A stretch of DNA of 64,000 nucleotides from Paenibacillus oleatilyticus (lineage in GTDB: Bacteria > Bacillota > Bacilli > Paenibacillales > NBRC-103111). The position numbers and the translations under genes were made by a program. Below, one piece after another: positions 39,801-47,629 of this stretch (position 1 is its first letter; each line of letters begins with the position of its first letter). Under the pieces are notes generated by a model. It was not told the DNA's origin. It worked only from the letters and a program-made list of their open reading frames with translations, and did no database searches. The DNA is taken from contig NZ_JAHNZO010000013.1 in assembly GCF_018998565.1 (NCBI RefSeq), positions 119,784 through 183,783 on the forward strand, in the 5' to 3' direction.

Positions 39801-40058
39801 GTCCAAATAAACCGAATCGTAAGACCGGAGCTCGCGCGCGCTCAGTCGGCTCAGCTCCTGCCGCTCCAGCTCCAGACCGACGACCGGCGATTGCCGGAGC
39901 TGCGCGTAGGCGGTCGGATCGGAAGCGCCGCCAGAGGTGGCGTACAGCAGGCGCACCTTCAGCTCTTTGTTCGCTGTCAGCAGGAAGACGAGAACGACGG
40001 CAGCAATTGCAACAATCGCAATCGCCGCCGCCTTGCGATAAGCTCGTTGTCGAATCAA
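36807..40058 (-). CDS. Large membrane-anchored FG-GAP/VCBS repeat protein
   Basis: A 1083-aa surface protein. One N-terminal helix (~9-27) anchors it, and a signal-anchor topology puts the rest outside. Residues ~34-260 look like a glutamine-amidotransferase/ThuA-type Rossmann domain (SYDSVYLDPSLHGSM, EGGHLFLENPF, GEGTVFFSGTLLPNRYF). Five FG-GAP-type blades with calcium-binding D-x-[ND]-x-D-G loops follow at ~428-455, 499-527, 555-580, 607-633 and 672-690, each of the form DLNGDGRPDLLIG. The C-terminal ~390 residues are unassigned; parts (LNEFIRYTKDNGLELYPHIF) recall polysaccharide deacetylase/TIM folds, but no motif is certain. It is the first gene of the Dlt-like operon, TTG start 40058 behind GAGGAGA, suggesting a role at the wall polymer being modified. 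Confidence 0.8.
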   Translation of the reverse strand: MIRQRAYRKAAAIAIVAIAAVVLVFLLTANKELKVRLLYATSGGASDPTAYAQLRQSPVVGLELERQELSRLSARELRSYDSVYLDPSLHGSMTDSERELLQAYVREGGHLFLENPFADDFDPSFLGAGQVVDVPAPASSALGAGGGSPSLWSYPEVDADLQSVQQLLRSFADSFFRHDTEGSLSRFSWGKGLVPSTAQTLASMNGISLYTLNRYGEGTVFFSGTLLPNRYFVTGYDLNSGMDPKLGFEKLAADTNAAKKPTPDALYFDRSQLPLAPYFHFTFAAGNALLRSEYAAFVSKTKLGYSVKKSYGPYGRPAMAYQNHFEALEAIRDGEGIQWAELLKKYKQIPSFSLVRSSFTWGRWQESVVVHLNTGTNDKPAFAGETPNSFYSSGTRLSADGEAIRLANYPDYRSLGDPITLPYRVYPALADLTGNGRPDLIVGSADGGLYVYRNAGETEGAYAGQQLPADLKAPAAFARREPLRLPSGEPLKAGSYASVAAVDLNGDGRPDLLIGQPDGTLAVAYGEVGGAFKAPVPLLADGKPIRGAAPIAPAVGDVTGDGVPDLVIGDADGQVTLYRGTRGANGAVAWHAGEALFKLAARFAAPSVRNMNGDGKADLVVGTGEGDLRVFVQEDSGAGRTAWVDKGVIEAATVNQLGNHALVGGHNAVPLWYDLNGDGKDDLIVGQLEFGIPSTVDDPKFPYADQLNEFIRYTKDNGLELYPHIFVHNFTSDAQEKQEIALHQKAFEKLGIPWNMPGTNQHTWRINNPDRSQTLRNERESGIWFNFGFKPSHIKADPRLGVEYNWGLPFLMTDAAGEPDLSKPMMLNTPAPVLRTDKHYSTKDIFEAYAALDLPIDYFEHIEYHFPTRVPELLEFVRYLDKLRDDYSYNFMTEPQMARSFLNAMTTRVELYRPWREVAMDRIKKMLGMTVEPGFRVKAITDGVPAQAAEYRGTLGLVVDRGQPYAAKQAVTDAEVRDTRGGKLYLGVPQTAAIRFTSPERAETLGSEPHLMRSNVPYELQKSADRWTLKLNAPGMQQVQIYSAEPLTIEGAGLTVDRDEAKSTYTVTHYGDPVTLTVAKTAR

Positions 40059-40098
40059 AAAAATCTCCTCATTGCTCGTTAGGCTAGATTACCTTGCC

Positions 40099-40127
40099 AT
40101 TATAGCACGGATGGCGGGCTTTGTTAA
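40099..40127 (-). promoter_or_regulatory. Promoter of the FG-GAP / Dlt-like operon
   Basis: Minus strand -35 TTAACA (40127-40122), 17-nt spacer, -10 TATAAT (40104-40099), about 40 nt before the TTG start. It is the only clear promoter for the six-gene unit. Confidence 0.7.
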
Positions 40128-40324
40128 CTTTTGCGCGGTCCGGCGGGGACCGGCGTTCCCCCGTAAATCGACCCATCCAATAGCCTGGGGAATGATAAAT
40201 TGGATGGGTATAAAAGCGGACGATTGGGGGGTTACGCCGCATTCGTTCTCCTGTAAAGTAAGGGTAGGAAGCATACTTTTCGAGAAGATTATCCTTTATT
40301 ATAGAAGAAAGGACGGAAGCTCTT

Positions 40325-40537
40325 ATGAACGAATGGATGCTGTATTTGCTTATTTTCGTTATCGTCCTGTTTGCGCTGATCGCTACCATTGTGGTGGGCG
40401 TATCGGCCAAAAATAAAGAAGGCAACCCGACGTACGACCAGCGGACGGGAAAAAATCTGCTGCGGCTGACATGGATCTATGCCGTCGTTCTATTCGGCGG
40501 TTATCTGGTCTTCGCATTATATATGTACTACATGTAA
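40325..40537 (+). CDS. Small two-helix membrane protein (70 aa)
   Basis: Not recognised. Two hydrophobic helices (~4-26 and ~47-67) flank a polar loop SAKNKEGNPTYDQRTGKN; the protein ends in YMYYM. AAAGGACGG lies about 9 nt before ATG 40325. It is divergent from the Dlt-like operon and 31 nt upstream of the MocR gene, with which it may be co-transcribed. No function is assigned. Confidence 0.7.
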   Translation: MNEWMLYLLIFVIVLFALIATIVVGVSAKNKEGNPTYDQRTGKNLLRLTWIYAVVLFGGYLVFALYMYYM

Positions 40538-40568
40538 TCCAGGCCGCGGCTGAAGAAAGGGACCGACC

Positions 40569-42005
40569 ATGTGGAAACCGGACCGCCTGGGCCCCGTGCC
40601 CATGTACCGACAAATCGCCGATTATTTCGAACGGCGCATCATTCTCGGGGAGCTGCCGCCGGGCTCGATCCTGCCGCCGGAGCGCAAGCTGGCCGGGCAG
40701 TGGCAGCTCAACCGCAGCACGATTATCCAAGCCTACGAAGAGCTGCGTTCCCGGGGGTTGATCGACCGCAGGAAAGGGAGCGGGACCCGGGTCAGCCTGC
40801 GAAAGTGGGAGGAAGCGCCGAAGCCGGCCGTCGATTGGCAGGCCTACGCTGAGCAAAGTCCCCCGCCGGGCTCTCCTCTGCTTCGCAAAGTCCGGGAGGA
40901 AGCCCGGAAAGGCGCAGAGGTCGTCGATATGGCCGGCAGCGAGCTGTCAGAGGACCTGATCCCGATGGAGGCGTTCCGCCAGCTGATGCGGGAGCAGCCG
41001 CTTACGGAGCCGCTGGGGTATACGGACCCGCAAGGGTTTTACCCGCTTCGCGAGGCGCTCGCAGTCTACTTGCGCACCTACCGCCAGGTGGAGTCGACCG
41101 CTTCGTCCATCTTCGTCACGTCAGGCATTCAGCAGGCGCTGTATCTCATTGCGCGCTGTCTGCTGCGTCCGGGGGATGCGGTGGGCATCGAGGTTCCGTC
41201 GTATCATTACTCGTCCCATGTCTTCCCCAGCGCCGGACTGCGGACGGTCGCGCTGCCGGCGGATGAGGCGGGAATACGGCCTGAAGAGCTGGCGGGGCTC
41301 ATTCGCAAGGACAAGCTGCGCATGCTCATTTTGAATCCTGCGTTTCAAAATCCGACGGGCCGCACCCTTCGTCCGGATCGCCGAAAACGGCTGCTTGAAA
41401 TCGCAGCGGAGCTGGGCGTCCCGATTGTCGAAGACGACCCGTACGGCTTATCCGCGTTTCGGGACGAGCCCCCGGTGCCGCTGAAAGCGATGGATACGAG
41501 AGGCGTCGTGCTGTATGTTGGCTCGCTGTCCAAAATTGCGGCGCCCGGACTAAGAACCGGGTGGCTGGTCGGCCCCGACGCCGTCATTCGTCAGCTGACG
41601 GCAGCCAGACAGCAGATGGATATGGGACCGAGCGTTCTTCCGGAATGGCTGTCCGCGCGGTTTTTGGCTTCCGACTTTTTTCACAGGCATCTGCTTCGGG
41701 TCCGGCGAGCGCTGAAGCTGAAGAGCGAGCTGCTGATGAAGGAGCTGGATGTGCATCTGCAAGGGGAAATAACGTTTGAGCGACCGGACGGCGGACTTTA
41801 CTTGTGGGGAAAGCTTGCAGGCGGAGTTTCGGCAGCAAGACTGCTGGATGAGGGAATCAAACGCGGCGTGCTGTTCGTGCCGGGAAGCGTATTCGGGCCG
41901 GATAGCGCCCATGTGCGGCTAACGTTCGCGCGTCCTTCCAAGAAGGATATCGCTGTCGGGGCGGCACGTTTTGCCGAGGCTTTCCGGGCAGCTTCCAAAC
42001 GATGA
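40569..42005 (+). CDS. MocR-type PLP-dependent transcriptional regulator (GntR HTH plus aminotransferase domain)
   Basis: A 478-aa fusion. The N-terminal GntR winged helix (~8-76) contains LPPERKLAGQWQLNRSTIIQ. The rest is an aspartate-aminotransferase-fold domain with the PLP lysine K322 in YVGSLSKIAAPGLRTGW, EVPSYH, NPAFQNPTGRTL and EDDPYG. MocR proteins (PdxR, GabR, EnuR) bind PLP plus an amino-acid-like effector and control linked genes. No obvious target such as pdxST is adjacent. The divergent Dlt-like aminoacylation operon, 500 nt upstream, is a speculative target. ATG 40569 follows AAAGGGACC. Confidence 0.9.
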   Translation: MWKPDRLGPVPMYRQIADYFERRIILGELPPGSILPPERKLAGQWQLNRSTIIQAYEELRSRGLIDRRKGSGTRVSLRKWEEAPKPAVDWQAYAEQSPPPGSPLLRKVREEARKGAEVVDMAGSELSEDLIPMEAFRQLMREQPLTEPLGYTDPQGFYPLREALAVYLRTYRQVESTASSIFVTSGIQQALYLIARCLLRPGDAVGIEVPSYHYSSHVFPSAGLRTVALPADEAGIRPEELAGLIRKDKLRMLILNPAFQNPTGRTLRPDRRKRLLEIAAELGVPIVEDDPYGLSAFRDEPPVPLKAMDTRGVVLYVGSLSKIAAPGLRTGWLVGPDAVIRQLTAARQQMDMGPSVLPEWLSARFLASDFFHRHLLRVRRALKLKSELLMKELDVHLQGEITFERPDGGLYLWGKLAGGVSAARLLDEGIKRGVLFVPGSVFGPDSAHVRLTFARPSKKDIAVGAARFAEAFRAASKR

Positions 42006-42038
42006 CGCACTAACAGGGCACACGCCCTGTTTTTTTTG

Positions 42039-43553
42039 TTAATCGCCCGCCTCGTCGGTGCTGCTATAGCATACCGTCCGGTTGCGGCCTTCGGCCTTGG
42101 CTTGATACAGCGCCTTATCCGCCAGATCGATCAATTGCTCGGGGGGAGCCGAGGCGTCCGGCACGAGAGAAGCGAGCCCCAGGCTGACCGTAACATAGGG
42201 GTGTGCGTCGGACTGGTTGTACGGCAAGGCGAGCCGTTCTACGGCCATCCGGATCGCCTCCGCCCATTCGTAAGCTTCCTCCGCCCCGACCTCCGTTAGA
42301 ACACAGGCAAATTCCTCGCCTCCGTACCTCGCAATGAAATGAGATTTTTGCAGCAGCACGGCGTTGGCCGTCAAGGCAATCGTGCGCAGCACCTCATCCC
42401 CGCCCAAATGCCCGTGCGAATCGTTGTAGGCCTTGAAATGGTCCACGTCAAACATGATGACGGATAACGGAAATCGGTTCGTCGCGGAGTCCGACCAGGT
42501 TTTGGCCAAATGCTCGTCCAGCTTTCGGCGGTTGGCGATACCCGTCAGACCGTCAAGGTTCGACTGCTTTTGCAGAAGGCTCAGCGCTTCCTGCAGCTGG
42601 CGCTCGGTCGTTTTGCGGCCCGTAATATCCCGTAGTGTAACGAGCAGGGCGGCGCTGCCTTTATACACCGTAGGCGACACGGACAGTTCCACCGTGATTT
42701 CGGTGCCGTCCAGACATACGAGCTTTTGCTCGATCAGCTCGGGCTGCGCTTTGCCGGACCGGATGTCCTGACAGTGTGTCCACGCCGTATTGCGATTGTC
42801 CGGATGAAAGAAATCATAAATCGATCGGCCGAGCAGTTCTTTTCTTGTGGCGGCCCGCAGCAGCCGGACCCCTTTTTCGTTGATAAAGACAATCCGATCC
42901 TGACTCAGCACAAGGGTGGCGTCCGGCGAAGCCGTAATGAGCCGCTTGTAGCGCGCTTCGCTTTCCTGCAATTTCTTGGTCGATTCATGGGCCCGGACGA
43001 TGTAAAGAAAGGCATAAACGGACAGCAGCCCGACAACGGTGGATATGACCCAATGATAAGCCAGAACGCTCGTGAGCTGCTGCAGCAAACCGTGAATGTG
43101 GAGGTTAAGGGAAATCGCGGCGGACACGTAAATCATCGCGACGGTATTGAGCAGCAGGAACCGCCACAAGGACATGACTTGGCGCCGCGCCAACGCCCCG
43201 CAGGTGATGCCGATCAGCAGCATGAGGATCGCGGCGACGATGGCGGAATAGGACGGACCGAACAAGCCGATTCTGCCGGAAGTGATGATGATCGCGCTGA
43301 CGATGGCGGAAACCGGCCCGCCCTGCATCGCTGCGACGACCGTCGGGATATGACGCAGATCGACGATGACGGCCTCGTTCAAGCGCACGCTGTAAATCAT
43401 AAGCAGGATCCCCTGCAGCCCGAAGCAAACGCCTAACGCCGCCTTCATTTTCCACGAAGAAGCAGGTCCGAGCCGGTAGTCTTTGAACAGTTGGCCGATG
43501 ATAAAAAACGAGGCTACCAGCAGCGCCGCATTCGTTATGAAATCTTGGAACAT
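42039..43553 (-). CDS. Membrane diguanylate cyclase: 5TMR-LYT, PAS and GGDEF domains
   Basis: A 504-aa signalling protein. The N-terminus (~5-190) is a multi-helix 5TMR-LYT-type sensor like that of LytS (DLRHIPTVVAAMQGGPVSA, SGRIGLFGPSYSAIVA). A PAS domain follows (~205-320, RYKRLITASPDATLVLSQDR), then a GGDEF domain (~335-495) with DGLTGIANRR and the active signature RYGGEEFACVL. It is predicted to make cyclic di-GMP. ATG 43553 follows GGAGGA; the long upstream frame to 43889 is non-coding. It is divergent from the U32 gene, and nothing nearby shows its output. Confidence 0.92.
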   Translation of the reverse strand: MFQDFITNAALLVASFFIIGQLFKDYRLGPASSWKMKAALGVCFGLQGILLMIYSVRLNEAVIVDLRHIPTVVAAMQGGPVSAIVSAIIITSGRIGLFGPSYSAIVAAILMLLIGITCGALARRQVMSLWRFLLLNTVAMIYVSAAISLNLHIHGLLQQLTSVLAYHWVISTVVGLLSVYAFLYIVRAHESTKKLQESEARYKRLITASPDATLVLSQDRIVFINEKGVRLLRAATRKELLGRSIYDFFHPDNRNTAWTHCQDIRSGKAQPELIEQKLVCLDGTEITVELSVSPTVYKGSAALLVTLRDITGRKTTERQLQEALSLLQKQSNLDGLTGIANRRKLDEHLAKTWSDSATNRFPLSVIMFDVDHFKAYNDSHGHLGGDEVLRTIALTANAVLLQKSHFIARYGGEEFACVLTEVGAEEAYEWAEAIRMAVERLALPYNQSDAHPYVTVSLGLASLVPDASAPPEQLIDLADKALYQAKAEGRNRTVCYSSTDEAGD

Positions 43554-43749
43554 CGAGTCCTCCGAATCGGATCGTTTCGAATAAATAAAGTACCTAACAA
43601 TATTCGTCATAATCTGACAAATTTCCTCTTTATTCGTCATTTCCATTTTTTGATGTTTCGTAGGCGTTGGCAAGGGCTTGCCATGGTTTGTCGCCCCCGT
43701 TTCTGGTACACTAGGAGGAAAAGCGTTTTTTCGGAGGAATGAATTCAAC

Positions 43750-46254
43750 ATGCGCGAACTTCGCAAATCAGATATCGAGCTGCTGGCGCCTGCAGGGGAT
43801 TGGGATTGCTTGCGGGCTGCCGTGGCGAACGGGGCGGACGCGGTCTTTTTCGGGGTCGAAAAATTCAATGCGCGGGCCCGGGCCAACAATTTTCATACGG
43901 ACGAGCTGCCGGATATTATGTCGTTCCTGCACCGCTATGGGGTGAAGGGCTTTTTGACGTTTAATATTTTAGTATTTGAGGAAGAGCTGGAGGATGCGAA
44001 ATCCTTGATCGAGGCCTGTATCGATGCGGGCGTCGATGCGGTGATCGTGCAGGACCTGGGTCTGGTGAAAATGATTCGCGAGCTTTCGCCGGATTTCCCG
44101 ATCCACGGTTCGACACAGATGACGATTACGTCGCCCGAAGCCGTCGAGTTCACGAAGCCGTTCGATATGGAGCGGGTCGTGCTCGGACGGGAGAACAATC
44201 TGAAGCAAATCAAGCAGATCGGCGATCAGGCGAAGCTGCCGATGGAGGTGTTCGTGCACGGGGCGCTGTGCGTTTCGTATTCCGGGCAGTGTCTGACCTC
44301 GGAGATGTGGGGCGGACGCTCGGCGAACCGCGGCGAGTGCGCGCAGGCGTGCCGGCTGCCGTACGATCTGATGGTCGACGGGGAGCAGAAGCCGATGGGC
44401 GATGTAGCCTACCTGCTGTCGCCCAAAGATTTGGCGGCGCTGGAGCTTGTCCCGGAGCTGATCGAAGCAGGCGTCACCTCCTTCAAGATCGAAGGGCGGC
44501 TGAAGAGCCCGGAGTACGTGGCGAATGTCGTGTCGAAGTACCGTCGCGCGATCGACCGTTATTTTGACGGCGACAATCCGAAGCCGACGAAGGAAGAGCT
44601 GCGGGAGCTGGAGCAGAGCTTCTCGCGCGGGTTTACGCACGGATTCTTGAAGGGAACGAACAACAAGCAGCTTGTGGAAGGCACGTATCCCAAGAGCCGC
44701 GGCGTGTATGTGGGGCGCGTGAAGCAGGTGCTGCGCGACGGCGTGCTGTGCGAGCTTGAGGCGCCACTGAAGCGAGGCGACGGCATTTGCTTCGATGCGG
44801 GCGACCCGACGAAGAAGGAAGAAGGGGGCCGCGTCTACGATCTGCGCCGCAAAGGCGTGAAGCTGGAAGGCGAAGCGCCGGGCGGGCTGATCGAGATCGT
44901 GCCCGGGCGCAGCGACGTCGATCTGAGTCGGGTGCATGTTGGCGACCGGATCTGGAAAACGAACGATCCGCACCTGGACAAGCGGCTGCGCCAGACGTTC
45001 GAGACGGACAAGCCGTACCGCGTCTTTCCGGTAAAGGTTAAGGTGACGGGAGCGGCCGGTCAACCGCTGAAGAGCGTCTGGACCGACGTGACGGCCGGGC
45101 ATACCGTGACGGTCGAATCGGAGCTGCCGCTGGTGCCCGCGGAGAAGCGGCCGATGGATGCGGCGCTGTTCGAGGAGCAGTTCGGGCGGCTCGGCGGGAC
45201 GATTTTTGCGCTGGAGGCCGTCGACGTGCATTTGAGCGGCGACTTGATCGTGCCGATGCGCGAGCTCAATCAGATGCGCCGTCAGGCGGCGGAGCTGCTG
45301 CTTGCGGAGCGGGAACGCCCGCGCGCTTACATCAAGCGGCGCGCAGATGTCTACGGCGACGCGCCTGCGGCGCCTGCAGCCGCTTCGAAGGTGCGGCCGT
45401 CGCTGACCGCGCTGTGCCGGAGCCTCGAGCAGGTGCAGGAGGCCTGTAAACTGAACGTCGATCTCGTCTATGCCGATTTTGAGTTCATCAAGCAGTTTCC
45501 GGCCGCCGTGGAAGCCGCCCGTGCCGCGGGGAAACGCATCGCGCTGGCGACGCCGCGCATTCATATGCCCGGTGAAACGGGTTATTTCAAAAACATCTTG
45601 AACCTCTGCCCCGATGCCGTGCTTGTCCGCAATACGGGCGCCGTTTATTGGTTCATGCGGTACTTCGCGGAGCATCCGGCAGAAGCGCGCCCCGAGCTGA
45701 TCGGCGATTTCTCGCTGAATATCGCCAACCACAAGGCGGCAGCGTTATTCCTGGAAGCGGGCCTTCAGCGCGTGACGCCGTCCTACGACCTGAACATTCA
45801 GCAGATGATCGATCTGCTGCGCCGGACCGATACGTCGAAGCTGGAGATCGTCATCCACCAGCATCTGCCGATGTTCCACACGGAACACTGCGTCTACTGC
45901 ACGTTTATGAGTCCGGGTACGAACTACACGAACTGCGGCCGTCCGTGCGAGGAGCAGCGGGCGTCGCTGCGCGACCGCGTCGGCTTCTCGCATCCGGTGC
46001 GGGTCGACGAAGGCTGCCGCAACACGGTATACAACGCCATCGATCAATCGGGCGCGGAGTATCTCGCCAACTTTATGGAGCTTGGCGTATCCTCCTACCG
46101 CGTCGAATTCCTGGAGGAGACGGCGGAGAAGGTGCGCGAAGTGCTTGGCCTTTATGACCGCGCCTTGCGCGGGGAGATCGGCGGCACGCAGGTATGGAAG
46201 ACGCTGAAAGCGACCAATCAGCTAGGCGTTACCCGCGGTCAACTCGTGAAGTAA
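43750..46254 (+). CDS. U32 family peptidase-like protein, RlhA/TrhP type with DUF3656 region
   Basis: An 835-aa protein. The N-terminal U32 barrel begins ELLAPAGDWDCLRAAVANGA and includes VFVHGALCVSYSGQCL and NRGECAQACRLPYDL, the U32 signature. A DUF3656-like insert (~380-510) follows, and a C-terminal half carries further cysteines (HCVYCTFMSPGTNYTNCGRP). Several U32 proteins are now known to be prephenate-dependent hydroxylases acting on 23S rRNA (RlhA) or tRNA wobble uridines (TrhP), using Fe-S clusters held by such cysteines. The length and insert fit the RlhA branch best. Protease activity is doubtful. ATG 43750 is taken with GGAGGA 11 nt upstream. A terminator follows. Confidence 0.88.
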   Translation: MRELRKSDIELLAPAGDWDCLRAAVANGADAVFFGVEKFNARARANNFHTDELPDIMSFLHRYGVKGFLTFNILVFEEELEDAKSLIEACIDAGVDAVIVQDLGLVKMIRELSPDFPIHGSTQMTITSPEAVEFTKPFDMERVVLGRENNLKQIKQIGDQAKLPMEVFVHGALCVSYSGQCLTSEMWGGRSANRGECAQACRLPYDLMVDGEQKPMGDVAYLLSPKDLAALELVPELIEAGVTSFKIEGRLKSPEYVANVVSKYRRAIDRYFDGDNPKPTKEELRELEQSFSRGFTHGFLKGTNNKQLVEGTYPKSRGVYVGRVKQVLRDGVLCELEAPLKRGDGICFDAGDPTKKEEGGRVYDLRRKGVKLEGEAPGGLIEIVPGRSDVDLSRVHVGDRIWKTNDPHLDKRLRQTFETDKPYRVFPVKVKVTGAAGQPLKSVWTDVTAGHTVTVESELPLVPAEKRPMDAALFEEQFGRLGGTIFALEAVDVHLSGDLIVPMRELNQMRRQAAELLLAERERPRAYIKRRADVYGDAPAAPAAASKVRPSLTALCRSLEQVQEACKLNVDLVYADFEFIKQFPAAVEAARAAGKRIALATPRIHMPGETGYFKNILNLCPDAVLVRNTGAVYWFMRYFAEHPAEARPELIGDFSLNIANHKAAALFLEAGLQRVTPSYDLNIQQMIDLLRRTDTSKLEIVIHQHLPMFHTEHCVYCTFMSPGTNYTNCGRPCEEQRASLRDRVGFSHPVRVDEGCRNTVYNAIDQSGAEYLANFMELGVSSYRVEFLEETAEKVREVLGLYDRALRGEIGGTQVWKTLKATNQLGVTRGQLVK

Positions 46255-46293
46255 GCTTTTCTTTATGGAGTGGATATAGCACTATTGCGAAAT

Positions 46294-46351
46294 AAGCCTC
46301 GCCGTAATCTCGGAAGTCCAAACATTCCGGGATCGCAGCGGGGCTTTTCGT
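46294..46351 (+). terminator. Terminator after the U32 protein gene
   Basis: AAGCCTCGC pairs with GCGGGGCTT, with TCTCGGAA/TTCCGGGA inside, ending TTTTCGTTT. Confidence 0.75.
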
Positions 46352-46380
46352 TTAAGCGCAGGGGCTGCTAGATATGTTTG

Positions 46381-46456
46381 TTCACAATTTAGACACAAAT
46401 TTTTAATCCAATTTTCAGCTTCGGTTAAGCTCTTATTATTGTTTCGTTTGTATATT
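46381..46456 (+). promoter_or_regulatory. Phased hexamers and -10 upstream of the Gld-like ABC operon
   Basis: TTCACA (46381), GACACA (46392), TTAATC (46403), TTCAGC (46414) and TTAAGC (46425) recur every 11 bp with 5-bp spacers, the layout of PhoP or other response-regulator boxes. A TATATT at 46451-46456 could be the -10, 20 nt after the last hexamer. Only the first hexamer matches the PhoP consensus fully. Confidence 0.35.
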
Positions 46457-46543
46457 GTTGTTGGTCTGTTAGCAGGTTAAGCGGCACGCAAGATGGATAT
46501 GGATGATAGTAAGGAAACCATTTGTCAGATGGGAGGGTATGAC

Positions 46544-47629
46544 GTGCTTGAGGTGAAACAGGTCAGTAAATTATACGAGAACCAAAGAGGGGTCCGGCAC
46601 ATCGACTTCTCGATGAGCCGCGGTGAAATCGTCGGTTTCCTCGGGCCGAATGGCGCCGGGAAAACGACGACGATGCGGATGATCACGGGCTACTTGAATC
46701 CGACGCACGGCACGATCACGATTGACGGATTGTCCATGGCGGACCATCCGAAGAAGGCGCGGCAGAAGATCGGGTATTTGCCCGAGACGCCGCCGCTATA
46801 CCCCGAGATGAGCGTTAGGGCGTACTTGCAGTTTATTGCGGATCTGCGCGGCATTCCGGTGAGGGAGCAGAAGCAGCGCATCGGCGGGGTGATCGAGCGG
46901 CTTGGTCTGGAAGGGCGCGAGCGGCAAATTATCCGCAGCCTGTCCAAGGGCTACAAGCAGCGGATCGGTCTTGCCCAGGCGATTCTGCATAACCCGGATC
47001 TGCTCGTGCTTGACGAGCCGACGTCCGGCCTCGACCCGAAGCAGATTATCGAAATCCGCCAGCTTATTCGCGAGCTGGGAGAGAATCATACCGTGCTGCT
47101 GAGCACGCACATTTTGCCGGAGATCAACACGCTATGCAACCGGGTGCTGATCATCAACCAGGGCAGCATCGTGCTGGACGGCCAGCCCGATCAGCTTGCG
47201 AACACGATGGGCGAGACGTTCGAGGTCTCGCTTGAAGTGAAAGGCCCGCGCGAAGCGGTGCTGGCGGAGCTGCGCGGCACCCCCGGCGTCGGCAGCGTCC
47301 GGGAGCTTGCCGGCGAACCGACGGCAGCGTCCGCTCTTGCAGCCGAGCCGACCGCGTCGGCCGACGCCGAAACTGCGGAGCTGGCTGCAGCCGTCCCGGC
47401 CGAAGGCGAAACGGTCAAAGTCGTTGTCGCCGCGGCGGACAAGACGGACATTCGCGAAGCGCTGTTTTACCGGATGGCCGATAAGCGCTATCCGATTGTG
47501 TCGATGAAGAAGGAAAGCCTCAGCCTGGAGGACATCTTCCTGAAGCTGACGACGAACGAGTCGCTGGATTCGGCAGCCGCGGACGGCGGTCCGACACCGG
47601 AAGCAGAGGAGGCGGTTCCTCATGCGTAG
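46544..47629 (+). CDS. ABC transporter ATP-binding protein (GldA-like)
   Basis: A 361-aa ABC ATPase. Walker A LGPNGAGKTTTMRM (~33-46), Q-loop YLPETPPLYPEMSV, signature SLSKGYKQRIGLAQA, Walker B LLVLDEPTSGLDPKQ and the H-loop LLSTHILPEI are complete. The C-terminal third contains an unusual Ala/Glu/Pro-rich low-complexity segment (~255-300) before the end domain (AADKTDIREALFYRMADKRY). GTG 46544 is chosen with GGAGGG 6 nt upstream. It overlaps the permease gene by 8 nt. With the next two genes it matches the ABC-2/GldA-GldF-GldG arrangement found far beyond gliding bacteria. Substrate unknown. Confidence 0.92.
   Translation: MLEVKQVSKLYENQRGVRHIDFSMSRGEIVGFLGPNGAGKTTTMRMITGYLNPTHGTITIDGLSMADHPKKARQKIGYLPETPPLYPEMSVRAYLQFIADLRGIPVREQKQRIGGVIERLGLEGRERQIIRSLSKGYKQRIGLAQAILHNPDLLVLDEPTSGLDPKQIIEIRQLIRELGENHTVLLSTHILPEINTLCNRVLIINQGSIVLDGQPDQLANTMGETFEVSLEVKGPREAVLAELRGTPGVGSVRELAGEPTAASALAAEPTASADAETAELAAAVPAEGETVKVVVAAADKTDIREALFYRMADKRYPIVSMKKESLSLEDIFLKLTTNESLDSAAADGGPTPEAEEAVPHA

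Noticed and set aside
43554..43889. 112-codon N-terminal extension of the GGDEF protein
   Set aside because: It overlaps the divergent U32 gene start, has no domain, and GGAGGA marks ATG 43553.
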